From NCBI RefSeq assembly GCF_035046485.1, contig NC_085138.1, forward strand, positions 269,185,694 to 269,249,693: DNA of 64,000 bases. Reading direction: 5' to 3'. The notes under the pieces were generated by a model. That model made no database searches and had not been told where the DNA came from. It worked only from the letters and a program-made list of their open reading frames with translations. Shown here piece after piece: positions 1-10,565 of the stretch (within the stretch, counting starts at the first letter, position 1; every line of letters starts with the position of its first letter). Position numbers and translations under genes: made by a program. This DNA comes from Aedes albopictus (lineage: Eukaryota; Arthropoda; Insecta; Diptera; Culicidae).

Positions 1-200
1 GGAACCCACAGATACATTACAAAAAGAATTCTTGAAAAAGAAATATCTGAGGAAAGCCGTGGAGAAATTTCTTAAAAAATTCCTGAAAATTTCGGAAAAA
101 AAACGCTGGAGGAACTTTGACAAGAAACCTTGTTAATACCATTTAGATTTGGAACTATTTGTGAAGAAATCTATGGATTAATTTTGGAAGATCCATAGCA

Positions 201-465
201 TCTTCGAATGAGTGCTAACAGTTTTGTACCTTTTATTTCCGCCTTATGTTGCTTTTCCTTTGACAGATACGCGTATTTCGGCTACCACTTGAAATCTTCC
301 TCAGTGTCAGTGGATGGATAACTGACACTGAGGAACACTACAGGTAGTCGAAATACGCGTGTCTGTCAAAGAATAAGCAACATAGGGCGGAATTAAAAGG
401 TACAAAACTGATAACACTCATTCAAAGAGGGTATTCTGCTAAGAGGGCTCGAAAAGTCGGTACGA
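201..465. mobile_element. Hairpin MITE-like element with 11-bp flanking repeats
   Basis: Two inverted arms run from about 204-311 and 321-426 around a 9-nt loop (311-321). The direct repeat GATCCATAGCA occurs at 190-200 and 466-476 and could be a target-site duplication. The right end carries about 39 nt beyond the inverted repeat that the left end lacks, so either the left tip is truncated or the direct repeat is coincidental. There is no coding capacity. Confidence 0.55.
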
Positions 466-916
466 GATCCATAGCAGTTTTCCTTGGACTTGGAATCCTT
501 GGACAAGTTTGGTCGAATCTCGTAAATAATATTTGAAGGAATCTCAAGGAAAATTTCTAAACAAATCCCTGAAAAAAACTCTGTAGTAATCTTTGTTAGA
601 ATTTCCGAAGTAGTCTGAGGAAGATTTTCAAAAGATGTCATTGGGGGAATTTCTTGAGCTTTTTTTTTAAGAATCGCTAAATGCATTTCTGAAGAAATCC
701 GTGGATGATTTTTTGAAAGAATTCTCGTACGGATTGCTGAGAAAATCAAAAGAGAGTTTGTTTTTAAGAAAACCAATATTTTAAAGCAGTTTTTGAGAAA
801 TTAGTAGGCGATTTTTAAACAAAATTTCGTTGAAATTCTAGAAAAAAACTGCAAAAATGCGTGGAAACCGTTCTAAAGAATATTTATGAGAAATCAATAC
901 AAGATTGTTCAAAACC

Positions 917-1282
917 AATAGGAAGCAATCAGTGAAGTACTAGATTGAAAGTAGTGAGCTGGATTTTTGTATGGTGAGATGATCAGTTCTCCGTTTCTGC
1001 AATGAAATGGTGCAAACAGCGTGGGTTATATGATTTCTTGCCTAATTTGATGCTGTTTGAGCAAAAGTTTGGGTAACTGTGATGTTGTATTATTTATTTC
1101 TTGCAATTTCAACAACACAGTTACCCAAAGTTTTGCTCAAAGAGCATCAAATTAGGCAAGAAACCATATAACCCACGCTGTTTGCACCATTTCATTGCAG
1201 AAATGGAGAACTGATCATCTCACCATACAAAAATCCAGCTCACTACTTTCAATCTGGTACTTCACTGATTGCGTCCTATTCC
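917..1282. mobile_element. Long hairpin element (palindromic MITE)
   Basis: Arms of about 175 bp at 917-1095 and 1108-1282 are near-perfect reverse complements (for example CAATCAGTGAAGTAC near 926 answers GTACTTCACTGATTG near 1257), separated by a short AT-rich loop. No open frame is supported. I could not identify a clear target-site duplication. Confidence 0.7.
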
Positions 1283-1880
1283 TGGAGGATATTCTAAAGA
1301 GTTCAATAGAAATCCACTGAAGGTTATATGAAAAAATCATATTTAGTTTCTTGGTTAATCTCCAAAAAAAAACTTTGGAGAAATTTTCAAAGAAAACTAA
1401 GAATTTTCTAAAGGAATCAATCGAAGAATTCCTGAAAAATTTCTCAAAGAAATCTCCGAACGATTTCATGGTATGTAGAATTCCTTAATAACTCCCAGCA
1501 AGGTTTTCTGAAAAATCGCTGGAGGCATTGCTGAAAATATGGAAAACCTCTGAAGAAAATTTCAGAATGAAGCTTTGATAGAGTTTTCAAAGCGCCTATA
1601 GTGGAATTTCAGGAGGACTTTGTGGGATGCCCCTTGAATATATTTCTGAAGAAATCCCTTGATGAATTTCTGAAGGACACCCAGAAATATTTCTTTTATT
1701 CCCAGCAATAATGTTTTGCTGTACAATGGTTGAATAAACCGTTTAAGCTTGATTAGAAAAAAAATAGCTGAATAAGCTGTTATTCAGCTGTTATTGTTAC
1801 TTGGGTTTGTAGATATTTCTGAAGGAATCCATGGAATAAGTACCAATATCACAGAGATTTTTTTTGCACGAGTGAGGGTG

Positions 1881-2497
1881 CATAAAAATGGAAAACCTAA
1901 TAACTTTTTTTTACATTTATGAGGCCACCAGATTCTTAGGCAGTTTCTTATATTTAGAAGGAGAAATTTTTATAACGAACTCTCGAAAACACTCGAAATC
2001 ACGGTACTTCTTTAAAAAGTGGAATCGAACAAACATTCTTGGAGGTTCTTTTTTGTTCTACAATGATGTATGTATATTTTATTGGCGGTCACACTACTAC
2101 TTCTCCTATTTGTGATATCTGCTTCTTTTGAAATAAGCTATTCTTCTGAGGTTTATGCATATTCAATAATCAAATCATTCAATTAGGCTGTCGACCATAG
2201 CTTTAAATTCATATGGCCTGATGACATTTTCGGCCTGATGTACTTCGGCCTATTGACCCAGCTCGCAAGATCACCAGAGGTAAGTGGTCCCTAAAGTATT
2301 ACCTTGTCAATCGCCTCGCAAAATCATGCCAAGTTATATGCCATGGATTTTCCTGAAGCTGCAACAGCACCAACTGAGGCCTACCCACAATAATGTCGGA
2401 AAAAAACATGGTCCAGCAGTCCCTAAGATGGAAATAGGTCACATGTCAGTTGACATTTACTCTGCATAAAGGAGGGCGGCACTGTATTAGATGCCCA
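1881..2497. other. Unassigned AT-rich stretch
   Basis: I see no gene, tRNA or recognisable element. Short open frames at 1888-2115 and 2284-2469 have no domain signature and no codon bias that would support them. Confidence 0.4.
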
Positions 2498-2501
2498 TTA
2501 A

Positions 2502-3117
2502 CCCTCTAATACCCAACCCCGCCTTTAGACGGGGTATAGTTTGAGCATTTTTGTAATTTTTGTTTCGTGGGAAATCCATTTTTTTATATTTTTGGCTGAT
2601 ATTTAGGACTGTTTTGTATATCTCAAAATGGTTTTTGGTGTATTTTGAAGTGCATTTACATTTTTTAAAAATCATTGAAAAATTGATGTTTTAGTCACCT
2701 TCTAGAAGTCATTGTTTATTTTGTATTGAATCGATACAATTAACGTATTTTAAATTTTTTCCAAATCATTCTATCGTAGTTTTATAGTTTAAGGGAATCG
2801 AACACACTCTAAAATTATTTTCCTTAATATTACACGGAAAATAAAATTTTCTATGAAAAAAAATAAAAATAAAAATATTTCAATAACAATCATAAAATCT
2901 CAAAATGTTTTCATCTCAAAAAATCCGTACCCCAAATAGGCTTCCAGGAAAAATATAAAATTGTGGGGATGTTCAAAAATAAAAATTAGAAAAATCAAAA
3001 ACTGAAATTCACGAAATCGAGAATTAAAAAGAATGATCTTCCAAAACATGTTCAAATCGATTTTAGATGACGAAAAATGATATTTAGATCAAAATCAAAA
3101 ATTTGGGTATTAGAGGG
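2502..3117. mobile_element. piggyBac-like nonautonomous element (TTAA target)
   Basis: A 616-bp AT-rich element is bounded by perfect 15-bp terminal inverted repeats, CCCTCTAATACCCAA at 2502-2516 and its complement at 3103-3117. It is flanked on both sides by TTAA (2498-2501 and 3118-3121). Terminal CCC...GGG plus a TTAA duplication is the signature of the piggyBac superfamily. No transposase frame is present, so it would need a transposase in trans. A second TTAA element with related tips lies at 48583-48698. Confidence 0.8.
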
Positions 3118-3464
3118 TTAATGTCATCACGTGTCATGGGAATATTCTATTCAGTGCGTGTGGTGTGGTAGGTATCCCAGAGCTGACCTACCGATTGAAG
3201 AGTCTAGTGATAAATTATCGATTCAATAATAGGGCAAACATACAGCTAACCACAAATCCCGTATTCTCTCGGCGAGTGTTGTAGGTGGAAATGTATTCAT
3301 AAGGCTGCCTCAGATGCTGAGTACAGATGGGCTTTTGCACTGGTTATGGTAGACCGTAAATTGTATTATTGTCTCTTCTGTCGACGCAATACAATGGTTG
3401 CCGGTTTGCAATGAGGAAAGTCATTTTAATTGAGTTAAGCGTTCCATTCATTATGCGTAGGTAA

Positions 3465-4141
3465 CACTAGTTTACAGCATTTTTGAACTCGGTAAGCTGA
3501 TGATCATTTTTGGTGTAGAATCATGCCCTGAGTTCGAAAACGCGAAAGAAAAAAATTACAGTAGAGCGGAATTTTTTTCGACTTTCCATACAAGGTTGAT
3601 GATTTGAAAACGATTTTTGTTCTATTTTTAAGCAAAGTCGCTCACTTCAAACATACCATTCTCCGTAATCAATGCTCCGATTGAGCTGAAATTTTTACTG
3701 TAACTCACCTACATATGATATGTCAAATAAACGTCGAGAAAGAATTTTAAAATTGTTTTTTTCTTATTGAAAAAAATACATTTCTTCAAAAAAATTTGGG
3801 AATTTAGCTAAAATTTAAGGATATCTTCCCAAAAACTCGCCCATATCTTGAATTTCATCAATCTGACGCAAAACCTGCATTCAGACGATCGAATGGTATT
3901 GTATTCAGCTTTTAATTTATGGAAAAAGTTTTTAAATTGGTTGAGCAAAACGCAATATATTTGAATTTTAGTAAATCACATATTTTGAAAAGTTATAAAA
4001 CTCGATATAGAGCTAAAACTCAAAAACTGTTCTACTTAAAAATTTTTGAAGGTCGGTTTCGAAATCAGCTCTAAATTGTGCTTCAAAAATTTTGGTCGTT
4101 GACAGAAGTTCACGACTTTCGTTTTATTTTGTAAACTAGTG
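3465..4141. mobile_element. TAA-flanked MITE (Harbinger-like tips)
   Basis: A 677-bp noncoding element has 12-bp inverted tips CACTAGTTTACA (3465-3476) and TGTAAACTAGTG (4130-4141), with TAA at 3462-3464 and 4142-4144. A 3-bp TWA duplication is typical of PIF/Harbinger elements; assignment to that superfamily is inference because no transposase is present. Confidence 0.65.
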
Positions 4142-4144
4142 TAA

Positions 4145-5000
4145 TCTGATGCACATGAGTATGAGTAGCTAATTCCTTCAGAGAAATGTGAATTGTTCTA
4201 CTTTAATCCGATCAATTTATAGCATGATATTGATGAGAAATGTTTATTGATGCCAGATAATAGTTCACGCAGTCAACAAACTGACTCTTTGTATGATATC
4301 GTGATTTTGGATGGAGTTGACCAGTAATGATCGGGCTCAGAGTTTGGGAGCCATTGGTAATCTTCCGCTCCCAAATTCTAGAAAACAAAGAAATTTTGGT
4401 ACTGATTGATACCGTTATTTTTATTATCATACGTGCTCACTTCTAATAGACAAATAAAAAATATGAAACTAAACAACGCTCAAATTTTGAGATTTTGATC
4501 AGCGCCTGCTGAACAGATGGAACAATTTCCGTATTTTTATCATTGATTTCTGTGCATTGTTCTGGTCAATCACGGCGTAGCGAATACGATGTGTACGCTT
4601 ATTTTTGCTATTCCTGGTCCTCTCACTTCATTGCTGTTTTCTTCTATATTTCACTTTCAGATACTCAAAGATGTCTCTTCCATCTGGTTAATTCCGTAGA
4701 AGAATGATATACGAAACCATCGCCATCGCAATGTGGGACACTGAGGGATAATTATAAACATCCGTTGGTTTGCACATCCCTTTTCGCAAACGACTAGAAA
4801 TGGCTTTCCTTAAAAGGTCTCTTTCGGGTCGTTGGAACGGCAAAGGAAGAGCGACATAGGATATTAACCGAGGACCACACACACATGATCTGGAAACGAT
4901 TACCCGTGCCAACAGTATCAGGAAACGTTTTCCATATTTAGACAGCAGATTTCACACATTCACGGTAGAACCCCTTTTCATCCAGTCGCACAACGAGGAA
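4145..5000. other. Unassigned region upstream of the PPxY gene exon
   Basis: No recognisable element. The reading frame of the downstream exon stays open from 4860 (after TAG at 4857-4859). A possible splice acceptor with a pyrimidine run, CCCCTTTTCATCCAG, ends at 4985. This stretch may therefore hold 5' untranslated sequence or an intron end of that gene. The 74-codon minus-strand frame at 4688-4912 has no support. Confidence 0.35.
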
Positions 5001-5183
5001 ATGCATTTTTGGATCGATAAGCGCTCGCAAGCTTGTGGTTTTGGTAGAGCGCGGGTGGCAGCTTCCCTGTCTGGCGGCGGAGGGCTCGGTTTCGGGCATC
5101 CCAGACGCATACCCAGAAAATCAATGGTTACCCCAATACATCGGTTTCAAACGGTCGACTGTACCAGGCCTCATCTCTACCGA

Positions 5184-5223
<40 letters not shown>

Positions 5224-5491
5224 AGCAACAGTCACAATCACAGAATAGCAGTCATCATCAGCATTATCATCAGCAACAGCAGCAACCACATCACCAGGCC
5301 AACAATAATCAGCCACACATTCAGCATCATCAGGCACAGCTTCATAGCAGTGGCCACTACAATCAGCATAATAGTATAGTTTCACCACCAACGCATCATT
5401 TGCAGGGCGCATCGCAGAACCATCATCTTCATCAACAGGCACAGCAGCCAAATAGCTATCACGTGCCGGTGGCAGTAAATCACATATATAG
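5001..5491 (+). CDS. PPxY double-TM protein gene, first recognised coding exon (poly-Gln/His N-terminus)
   Basis: This exon encodes the N-terminal 163 residues of a predicted 344-residue protein and ends at the donor AG|GTATAT (intron from 5492). The last two bases, AG, join T at 20180 to make Ser164, so the phase matches the exon 14.7 kb downstream. The product is low complexity: about 16 consecutive Gln at residues 62-77 (nine pure CAG codons first), then Ser, Gln, His and Asn runs. No domain is recognised in this part. ATG 5001 is the first Met in a frame open since 4860; Met42 (5124) is an alternative start because CCCAG just before it could be an acceptor. A cytosolic, flexible N-terminal tail is inferred. 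The exon could instead belong to a longer transcript with upstream exons. Family unknown to me. Confidence 0.65.
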
Positions 5492-5567
5492 GTATATTTG
5501 GTTCAATTGTATGTACTATTTTTAAAGCCATTCCCATTTCGATTGTATTGCGATTCGGATTATGATA

Positions 5568-5734
5568 GGGTCTGGGACCATTTGGGCAGGAGTACCTATA
5601 ACTTGCTGCTATAACTCAGTCAATTTTGAACCGATTTATTTGTTTTTCAAAACTTCGTCAATCGGTTCGAAATTGACTGAGTTAGAGCAGCAAGTGCTTA
5701 AAATAGGTGCTCCTGCCCAAATGATCCCAGACCC
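5568..5734. mobile_element. 167-bp TA-flanked hairpin MITE
   Basis: Inverted arms begin GGGTCTGGGA (5568) and end TCCCAGACCC (5734), flanked by TA at 5566-5567 and 5735-5736. The arms pair through most of the element, with a small central loop near 5640. TA duplication fits Tc1/mariner-type mobilisation. A degenerate relative appears to lie near 44760-44880. Confidence 0.7.
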
Positions 5735-5836
5735 TAATTGTGGAAATTGGAAAGTTTCAACTCTGTTGCTTCGTGAATAAACGTATTGGAAGAAATAGGG
5801 AATTGAAAATAAGAATAATTAGGGATAATTTCGAGA

Positions 5837-5852
5837 GGGGGGGGGGGGGGGG
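5837..5852 (+). repeat. Poly-G run (16 G)
   Basis: An uninterrupted run of G between AT-rich flanks. Similar runs occur at 15671-15686 and from 59734. It may be length-polymorphic or mis-assembled; it could also form a G-quadruplex. Confidence 0.8.
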
Positions 5853-5984
5853 CATTCATGATCACTCTCTTTGGTAAGCTTTTCACCAGCTGCTGCATTA
5901 AGTTGTCCTCTCTCCAATTCCTGTTGTCAGGAGGAATGTGTTTTTCTAAACCATGAGGTGATAATCTGCTCAACAGAGTAGCCC

Positions 5985-6070
5985 TCACCACTCCCTGTGT
6001 CCTCGGAAGGCAGGCAGGGTCAACACCACGCCAGCTTCCAACTGCAGAGCAAGTATCAAGTGAACCTGAA
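5985..6070 (-). pseudogene. R1-type retrotransposon 3' region, detached tip
   Basis: This short segment matches 57394-57454 (shared phrases such as GGCAGGG.CAACACC and CAAGTATCAA), where it runs straight on into sequence matching 10645-10800. Here the two halves are separated by the intact LINE. The segment is therefore the distal 3' piece of the minus-strand R1 relic that continues at 10640. Confidence 0.6.
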
Positions 6071-6195
6071 TTGATCGTCAATCAGTTCGGACGCGTTTTT
6101 CAATCGCTCCCGGTCGCGCACCTTTTTTAATTATAGCATACGTTTCATTTTCGTTTTCGGTCGTACGTGCCAAGTATCGATATAGTGTAATTAAA

Positions 6196-7506
6196 ATGAG
6201 CTGTGAAATTTGCTTGTCGGATACTGCTGCTGAATCAACTATGTGGTCATGTATAGGGTGTTCGCGTAACTTTCATCCCGCGTGCATTGGCATAAATGTG
6301 CAAAGATGTTCGCTCCGTAAGAAGGACAAAAGGATGGATACATCATCGTTCGTGTTGCCGTGCTGCAGCTCCTGCCAAAGCATGGTGGCTACTAGTTTGG
6401 ATTTCAAGTTACTTGTTGATCAGCAGGAAATACTTACAGAGCAGATCAATAAAAACACGGAGGTGATTCATCGCACCTCAATTCAACAAAGTAATATGGG
6501 CGTAATCGATGAAGCCATTGATCGCCTGGAACTGCTACTGACCGATGTAAAAAATCAGCTTGCGACGGCAAAAAGTAGCTGTTTTACTGGTAACGTTAAA
6601 GCCGTAAAGAGCCATATTACCGCACTATTTGATAATGCGCTTGAATCGTCAAAATTAAACATATCTACGGCTGTTAAATTGATGGCATCAAGTTTATCTG
6701 ATGAGGTCAAGACTCTGAGCAAAGATATAAGAGAGTTGTCGTCTTTGACCTTGGACATCACTTCTTTGGAGCCTATGCGGAGTAACCCGATGCTTGAACT
6801 CGATATTTTAAGCGAGTTGAAAACAATATCTGCGAACATGATGCCTACAACAAGCGCTGACATTGAAACTTTGAACTCCTCTCTCAATCAATCCACCAGT
6901 CTACACGCTGAATTAAATGCAGTTACACACGACAAGTCCGGTTACTCATCAAATACCGTCAAAGAAGACAAGTCCGGCTGGCGCTTACTTGGTTCAAAAA
7001 ATATATGGAAAGCTGATTGGACCGACTACGACAAGCGTCAGTCGAATCGTCTAAATCAGCAAAAGCAAGCTGACAAGGCCAGGAAGCGTAAAAAGCGAAC
7101 AAGCCATAACAATATACGTAATGCACAAAATCAAAAAAATCGCTCCGTACCTGCCAGCCGAAACAACGACAGACATCGGAACGCGAATTTGCTGCCACCA
7201 GATAGAATTCTTCTGGCGGAAGCAAAGCAGAGGTTTTCCAAACCACCGTGTTGTTCGGCTCGCGATGCAATGCACTCTAGAAGGCCCGTACAATATCAAA
7301 GTGGAGAAACTCGAACCCCGGCTTACGATAGAAACCAGAGGGGCATCCAATTTCAGCGTGGCGAAACATTGAACCCCTACCCAGCTGATCGGGATATTGT
7401 ACAACGAATCCGTGAATCATCTTGTAATTGGACGATCGGACCGCCGCCAAGGCCATCCGTCAAAAACCACTGTGCGTCGTGCTCCTGTCAGCAGCCGGGT
7501 TTTTAG
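6196..7506 (+). CDS. LINE ORF1 protein with N-terminal PHD finger
   Basis: This 436-residue protein starts at ATG 6196 (A-rich context). Residues 3-60 form a C4HC3 PHD-type zinc finger: C3-C6, C19-C22, H27-C30, then C56 or C57 with C60. A central region (about 70-250) is rich in Leu, Ser and Thr with helical, possibly coiled-coil, character. A strongly basic stretch (about 285-330, including KARKRKKR) would suit nucleic-acid binding. ORF1 proteins of this class package the element RNA; the PHD finger may bind chromatin, which is inference. The frame ends with CCG GGT TTT TAG, in which G-GGT-TTT is a canonical -1 slippery heptamer, and it overlaps the ORF2 frame by 79 nt. Confidence 0.88.
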   Translation: MSCEICLSDTAAESTMWSCIGCSRNFHPACIGINVQRCSLRKKDKRMDTSSFVLPCCSSCQSMVATSLDFKLLVDQQEILTEQINKNTEVIHRTSIQQSNMGVIDEAIDRLELLLTDVKNQLATAKSSCFTGNVKAVKSHITALFDNALESSKLNISTAVKLMASSLSDEVKTLSKDIRELSSLTLDITSLEPMRSNPMLELDILSELKTISANMMPTTSADIETLNSSLNQSTSLHAELNAVTHDKSGYSSNTVKEDKSGWRLLGSKNIWKADWTDYDKRQSNRLNQQKQADKARKRKKRTSHNNIRNAQNQKNRSVPASRNNDRHRNANLLPPDRILLAEAKQRFSKPPCCSARDAMHSRRPVQYQSGETRTPAYDRNQRGIQFQRGETLNPYPADRDIVQRIRESSCNWTIGPPPRPSVKNHCASCSCQQPGF

Positions 7507-10500
7507 CTGAATCGACGCAATCTGAGGATGTAGGATGCAATTATTGTTTACCCAATTTGACACAATCTACGGAGGAAGAAGCAGACGACCCAGAAGCGCC
7601 TGGTAATAAATTATTAATTTTAAGTGATATTGCACAAACGAACGAATTACCAAAAATTACTTCAAAAACAAGTGCCATTGAAATTTTAGTTTATTGCCAG
7701 AATTTCAATCGCATGAAAAGCGCAAAAAAAGTAAATGAAATTCACAAACAAATTTTGAGTTCATCCTTCTCGGTTGTTTTGGGTACTGAAACCAGTTGGA
7801 ATGATAGCGTTAAAAGTGAAGAAGTTTTTGGTAATGATTTTAATGTTTATAGAGACGATCGAGATTTAACTCTTACCCATAGAATGTCTGGTGGCGGTGT
7901 TCTCGTAGCAATTTCCTCAAAATTCAATTCAGAGCTTGTTACTTCTACTAAGTTTAAAGAATTCGAACAAGTTTGGGCTAAAACACAAATCGCCGGCGAA
8001 ACTCATATTTTTGCATCGGTATATTTCCCACCTGATCAAGCTTGTAAATCAACATATGAAATGTTCTTCCTAGCTGCTGAAGAAATTATTTCACAATTTC
8101 CTCCGGAATTCAAAGTGCATATTTATGGCGATTTCAATCAACGTGACGTAGATTTCATATCAGATTCTGAAAATGAATGTATTTTATTACCAGTTGTAGG
8201 TGAAAATGAAACGTTACAGTTGATTTTTGAAAAAACTGCTTGTTTAGGTTTAAACCAAATTAATCATGTAAAAAATCAGCAAAATCGATATCTAGACTTT
8301 TTATTAACTAACATCCTTGAGGACTTCTGTGTGGAAGAAGCTCCCTTTCCATTATGGAAAAACGAGGTGTTCCATACCGCTATCGAGTATTCCGTTTTTA
8401 TCCATATGAACGTTAACTCAAATAATTGTGACTATGAGGATGTATATGATTATAGTAAAGCCAATTATGAAAATATTAGACTTCAACTTAATAGAACTAA
8501 TTGGCAATCTGTTTTAAGAAATCCAGATGTAGAATATGCTGTTGAGGCCTTTTATAGCATTTTGTCGGAAATAATTAATTCGGAAGTTCCACTAAGGAGA
8601 AAACGACGAAATAATGGTTCTAAAAATCCAGTCTGGTTCAACAGGCAAATTATTAACTTGAAAAATCGGAAACAAAAAGCTCACAAAGTATACCGACGAC
8701 ACAAAAGTCAAGAAAACATTGAAAAATATTTAAGCATTTGCAATCAACTTAATCTAGCCATATCCACTGCTCTTGAAGAGTACAACAGAAAAACCGAGAA
8801 TGAAATAAAATCCTGTCCCAGGAACTTCTTCAATTATGCTAAAACTAAGTTGAAGTCGAGCAATTTTCCATCAAAAATGTCGTTAGATGATAAATTGGCA
8901 GAAAATTCCGATGAAATTTGCAATCTTTTTGCAACCTATTTCCAAGAAACTTATAGTACATTTTCTGATGCCGATCGCGACTATGAATATTTCTCCCACT
9001 TTCCTGACTTTACCAGCAACATCGGAATCAATCAAATCATGTTACAAGATATTTTAACCGGTCTAAAAGACTTAGATCCGAACAAAGGTCCAGGGCCGGA
9101 TGGAATTCCGCCGGTTCTTCTGAAAAACCTGGCAACTGAATTTGCGGCTCCATTATTTTGGCTTTACAACATGTCACTTGAAACTGGAAAGTTTCCGAAA
9201 GGATGGAAAAAATCTTTCCTTATACCCATCTACAAATCTGGTAAAAAATCCGATGTTCGTAATTATCGTGGGATTGCCATTATCTCATGCATACCAAAAC
9301 TATTTGAATCTATTATAAACAGATGTGTGTTTAATCAAATCAAACTAAGAATTACAAATGCACAACATGGATTTTTCAAAGGTCGGTCGACTACAACAAA
9401 CTTGTTAGAATTTGTTAATTACACCTTATGTGCAATGGACAGAGGTAACTATGTTGAATCGCTTTACACCGATTTCAGTAAGGCGTTCGACAGACTTGAC
9501 ATTCCAATGTTGATTTTTAAGCTTGATAAAATGGGAATCGAGTCCAGACTACTTAAATGGATCGAATCGTACTTAACTGACCGATTACAGATAGTAAGAT
9601 TTGAGGGGAAGAAGTCAGAACCTATCAACGTATCATCAGGAGTTCCCCAAGGCTCACATTTAGGACCTTTGCTTTTCATATTGTTTGTAAATGATATCAC
9701 GTATATTCTAAAGCATCTCAAAATCCTTATATACGCTGATGATATGAAACTCTTTATTGAAATAAAAAATGAAGAAGACAGAGAATGTTTTTTGAGAGAA
9801 ATACGGATATTTGACCAATGGTGTAGTAAAAGCCTGCTGCAGTTAAACGTGAAAAAATGTAATTCAATTACGTACAGCAGAAAACATAGTACACCACCAA
9901 TAATTGTATCTTTAGGAAACCAAGAAGTTGAAAAGTGCAATAGAATTAGAGATTTAGGTGTTATCTTAGATTCTAAATTAACTTTCACCGATCATTATAA
10001 CGCTATCACTCATAAAGCAACTAATATGTTAAGCTTCATTAAGCGTTTTAGCTACGACTTTCAGGACCCATACACGATAAAAACATTGTACGTCGCTTAT
10101 GTAAGATCAGTTCTAGAATACTGTAGCATAGTATGGTCTCCCTACATGGTAACACATGAGGATCGAATCGAATCAATACAAAAGCAGTTCCTCCTATATG
10201 CCTTACGCAAGTTAGGTTGGTCAACATTTCCACTGCCTTCATATGAAGCTAGATGCATGCTTATAGATATTCAAACTTTGAAGGAGCGTCGCGAATTTGC
10301 CATGGTTTCGTTTATAAATGATTTAATATCTCAACGCATCGACTCCGCCAACTTACTATCATGTATAAATTTCTATGCTCCTGCTAGACTATTGAGAGGT
10401 CGTAATATATTTGCTCTAAACAAACATAGAACAGATTATGCAAAATTTGGTCCTTTGAATCGAATGATGAACCTTTATAATCAGCACTGTGCATCTATTA

Positions 10501-10565
10501 GTTTGACCATGTCTAGAACAAATTTGAGAAAATATTTTAGATCTTTGAGATATAATAGAATATAG
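7428..10565 (+). CDS. LINE ORF2: apurinic-type endonuclease and reverse transcriptase
   Basis: The frame is open from just after TAA at 7425-7427 and begins with TTG, not ATG. Counting from 7428 gives 1045 residues. The N-terminal endonuclease/exonuclease/phosphatase fold spans about 85-325, with N92 (YCQNFN), E121 (GTETSW), the GDFN motif at 234-237 and H316 near its end. The reverse transcriptase spans about 540-860: PNKGPGPDGIP, FSKAFDRLD, SGVPQGSHLGPLLF and the catalytic YADD at 769-772. A C-terminal region of about 180 residues follows. No RNase H is seen. The protein would nick the target and prime cDNA synthesis from it. The first in-frame Met (96) lies after catalytic N92, so expression by -1 frameshift from ORF1 is favoured. 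Confidence 0.9.
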   Translation: MDDRTAAKAIRQKPLCVVLLSAAGFLAESTQSEDVGCNYCLPNLTQSTEEEADDPEAPGNKLLILSDIAQTNELPKITSKTSAIEILVYCQNFNRMKSAKKVNEIHKQILSSSFSVVLGTETSWNDSVKSEEVFGNDFNVYRDDRDLTLTHRMSGGGVLVAISSKFNSELVTSTKFKEFEQVWAKTQIAGETHIFASVYFPPDQACKSTYEMFFLAAEEIISQFPPEFKVHIYGDFNQRDVDFISDSENECILLPVVGENETLQLIFEKTACLGLNQINHVKNQQNRYLDFLLTNILEDFCVEEAPFPLWKNEVFHTAIEYSVFIHMNVNSNNCDYEDVYDYSKANYENIRLQLNRTNWQSVLRNPDVEYAVEAFYSILSEIINSEVPLRRKRRNNGSKNPVWFNRQIINLKNRKQKAHKVYRRHKSQENIEKYLSICNQLNLAISTALEEYNRKTENEIKSCPRNFFNYAKTKLKSSNFPSKMSLDDKLAENSDEICNLFATYFQETYSTFSDADRDYEYFSHFPDFTSNIGINQIMLQDILTGLKDLDPNKGPGPDGIPPVLLKNLATEFAAPLFWLYNMSLETGKFPKGWKKSFLIPIYKSGKKSDVRNYRGIAIISCIPKLFESIINRCVFNQIKLRITNAQHGFFKGRSTTTNLLEFVNYTLCAMDRGNYVESLYTDFSKAFDRLDIPMLIFKLDKMGIESRLLKWIESYLTDRLQIVRFEGKKSEPINVSSGVPQGSHLGPLLFILFVNDITYILKHLKILIYADDMKLFIEIKNEEDRECFLREIRIFDQWCSKSLLQLNVKKCNSITYSRKHSTPPIIVSLGNQEVEKCNRIRDLGVILDSKLTFTDHYNAITHKATNMLSFIKRFSYDFQDPYTIKTLYVAYVRSVLEYCSIVWSPYMVTHEDRIESIQKQFLLYALRKLGWSTFPLPSYEARCMLIDIQTLKERREFAMVSFINDLISQRIDSANLLSCINFYAPARLLRGRNIFALNKHRTDYAKFGPLNRMMNLYNQHCASISLTMSRTNLRKYFRSLRYNRI
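7497..7503 (+). promoter_or_regulatory. Candidate -1 ribosomal frameshift heptamer GGGTTTT
   Basis: The heptamer fits X XXY YYZ in the ORF1 reading frame (G GGT TTT) and is followed at once by the ORF1 stop TAG (7504-7506). Slipping back one base moves the ribosome into the ORF2 frame, which is open from 7428 onward. ORF2 has no in-frame ATG before Met96, which lies inside the endonuclease, so frameshifting is an economical way to make ORF2. A stimulatory RNA structure downstream was not established. Confidence 0.55.

Larger units (their letters stand above)
1..1880. repeat. AT-rich degenerate repeats with two hairpins
   Basis: No gene is visible. The stretch is dominated by loose, short-period variants of a 'ctgaagaaatttc'-like phrase on both strands, the same style of degenerate repetition seen again at 55.0-56.2 kb. 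The small open frames here are by-products of this composition. Two hairpin elements, described separately, interrupt it. Confidence 0.5.

Noticed and set aside
5035..5451. Ser-rich plus-strand and Ala-rich minus-strand frames over the CAG tract
   Set aside because: They are the other frames of the same CAG repeat; only the Gln frame joins downstream exons in phase.
7456..7466. CAAAAAC in the ORF1/ORF2 overlap as the slip site
   Set aside because: In the ORF1 frame it reads GTC AAA AAC, so the P-site slip would mispair; GGGTTTT at 7497 fits the rule exactly.
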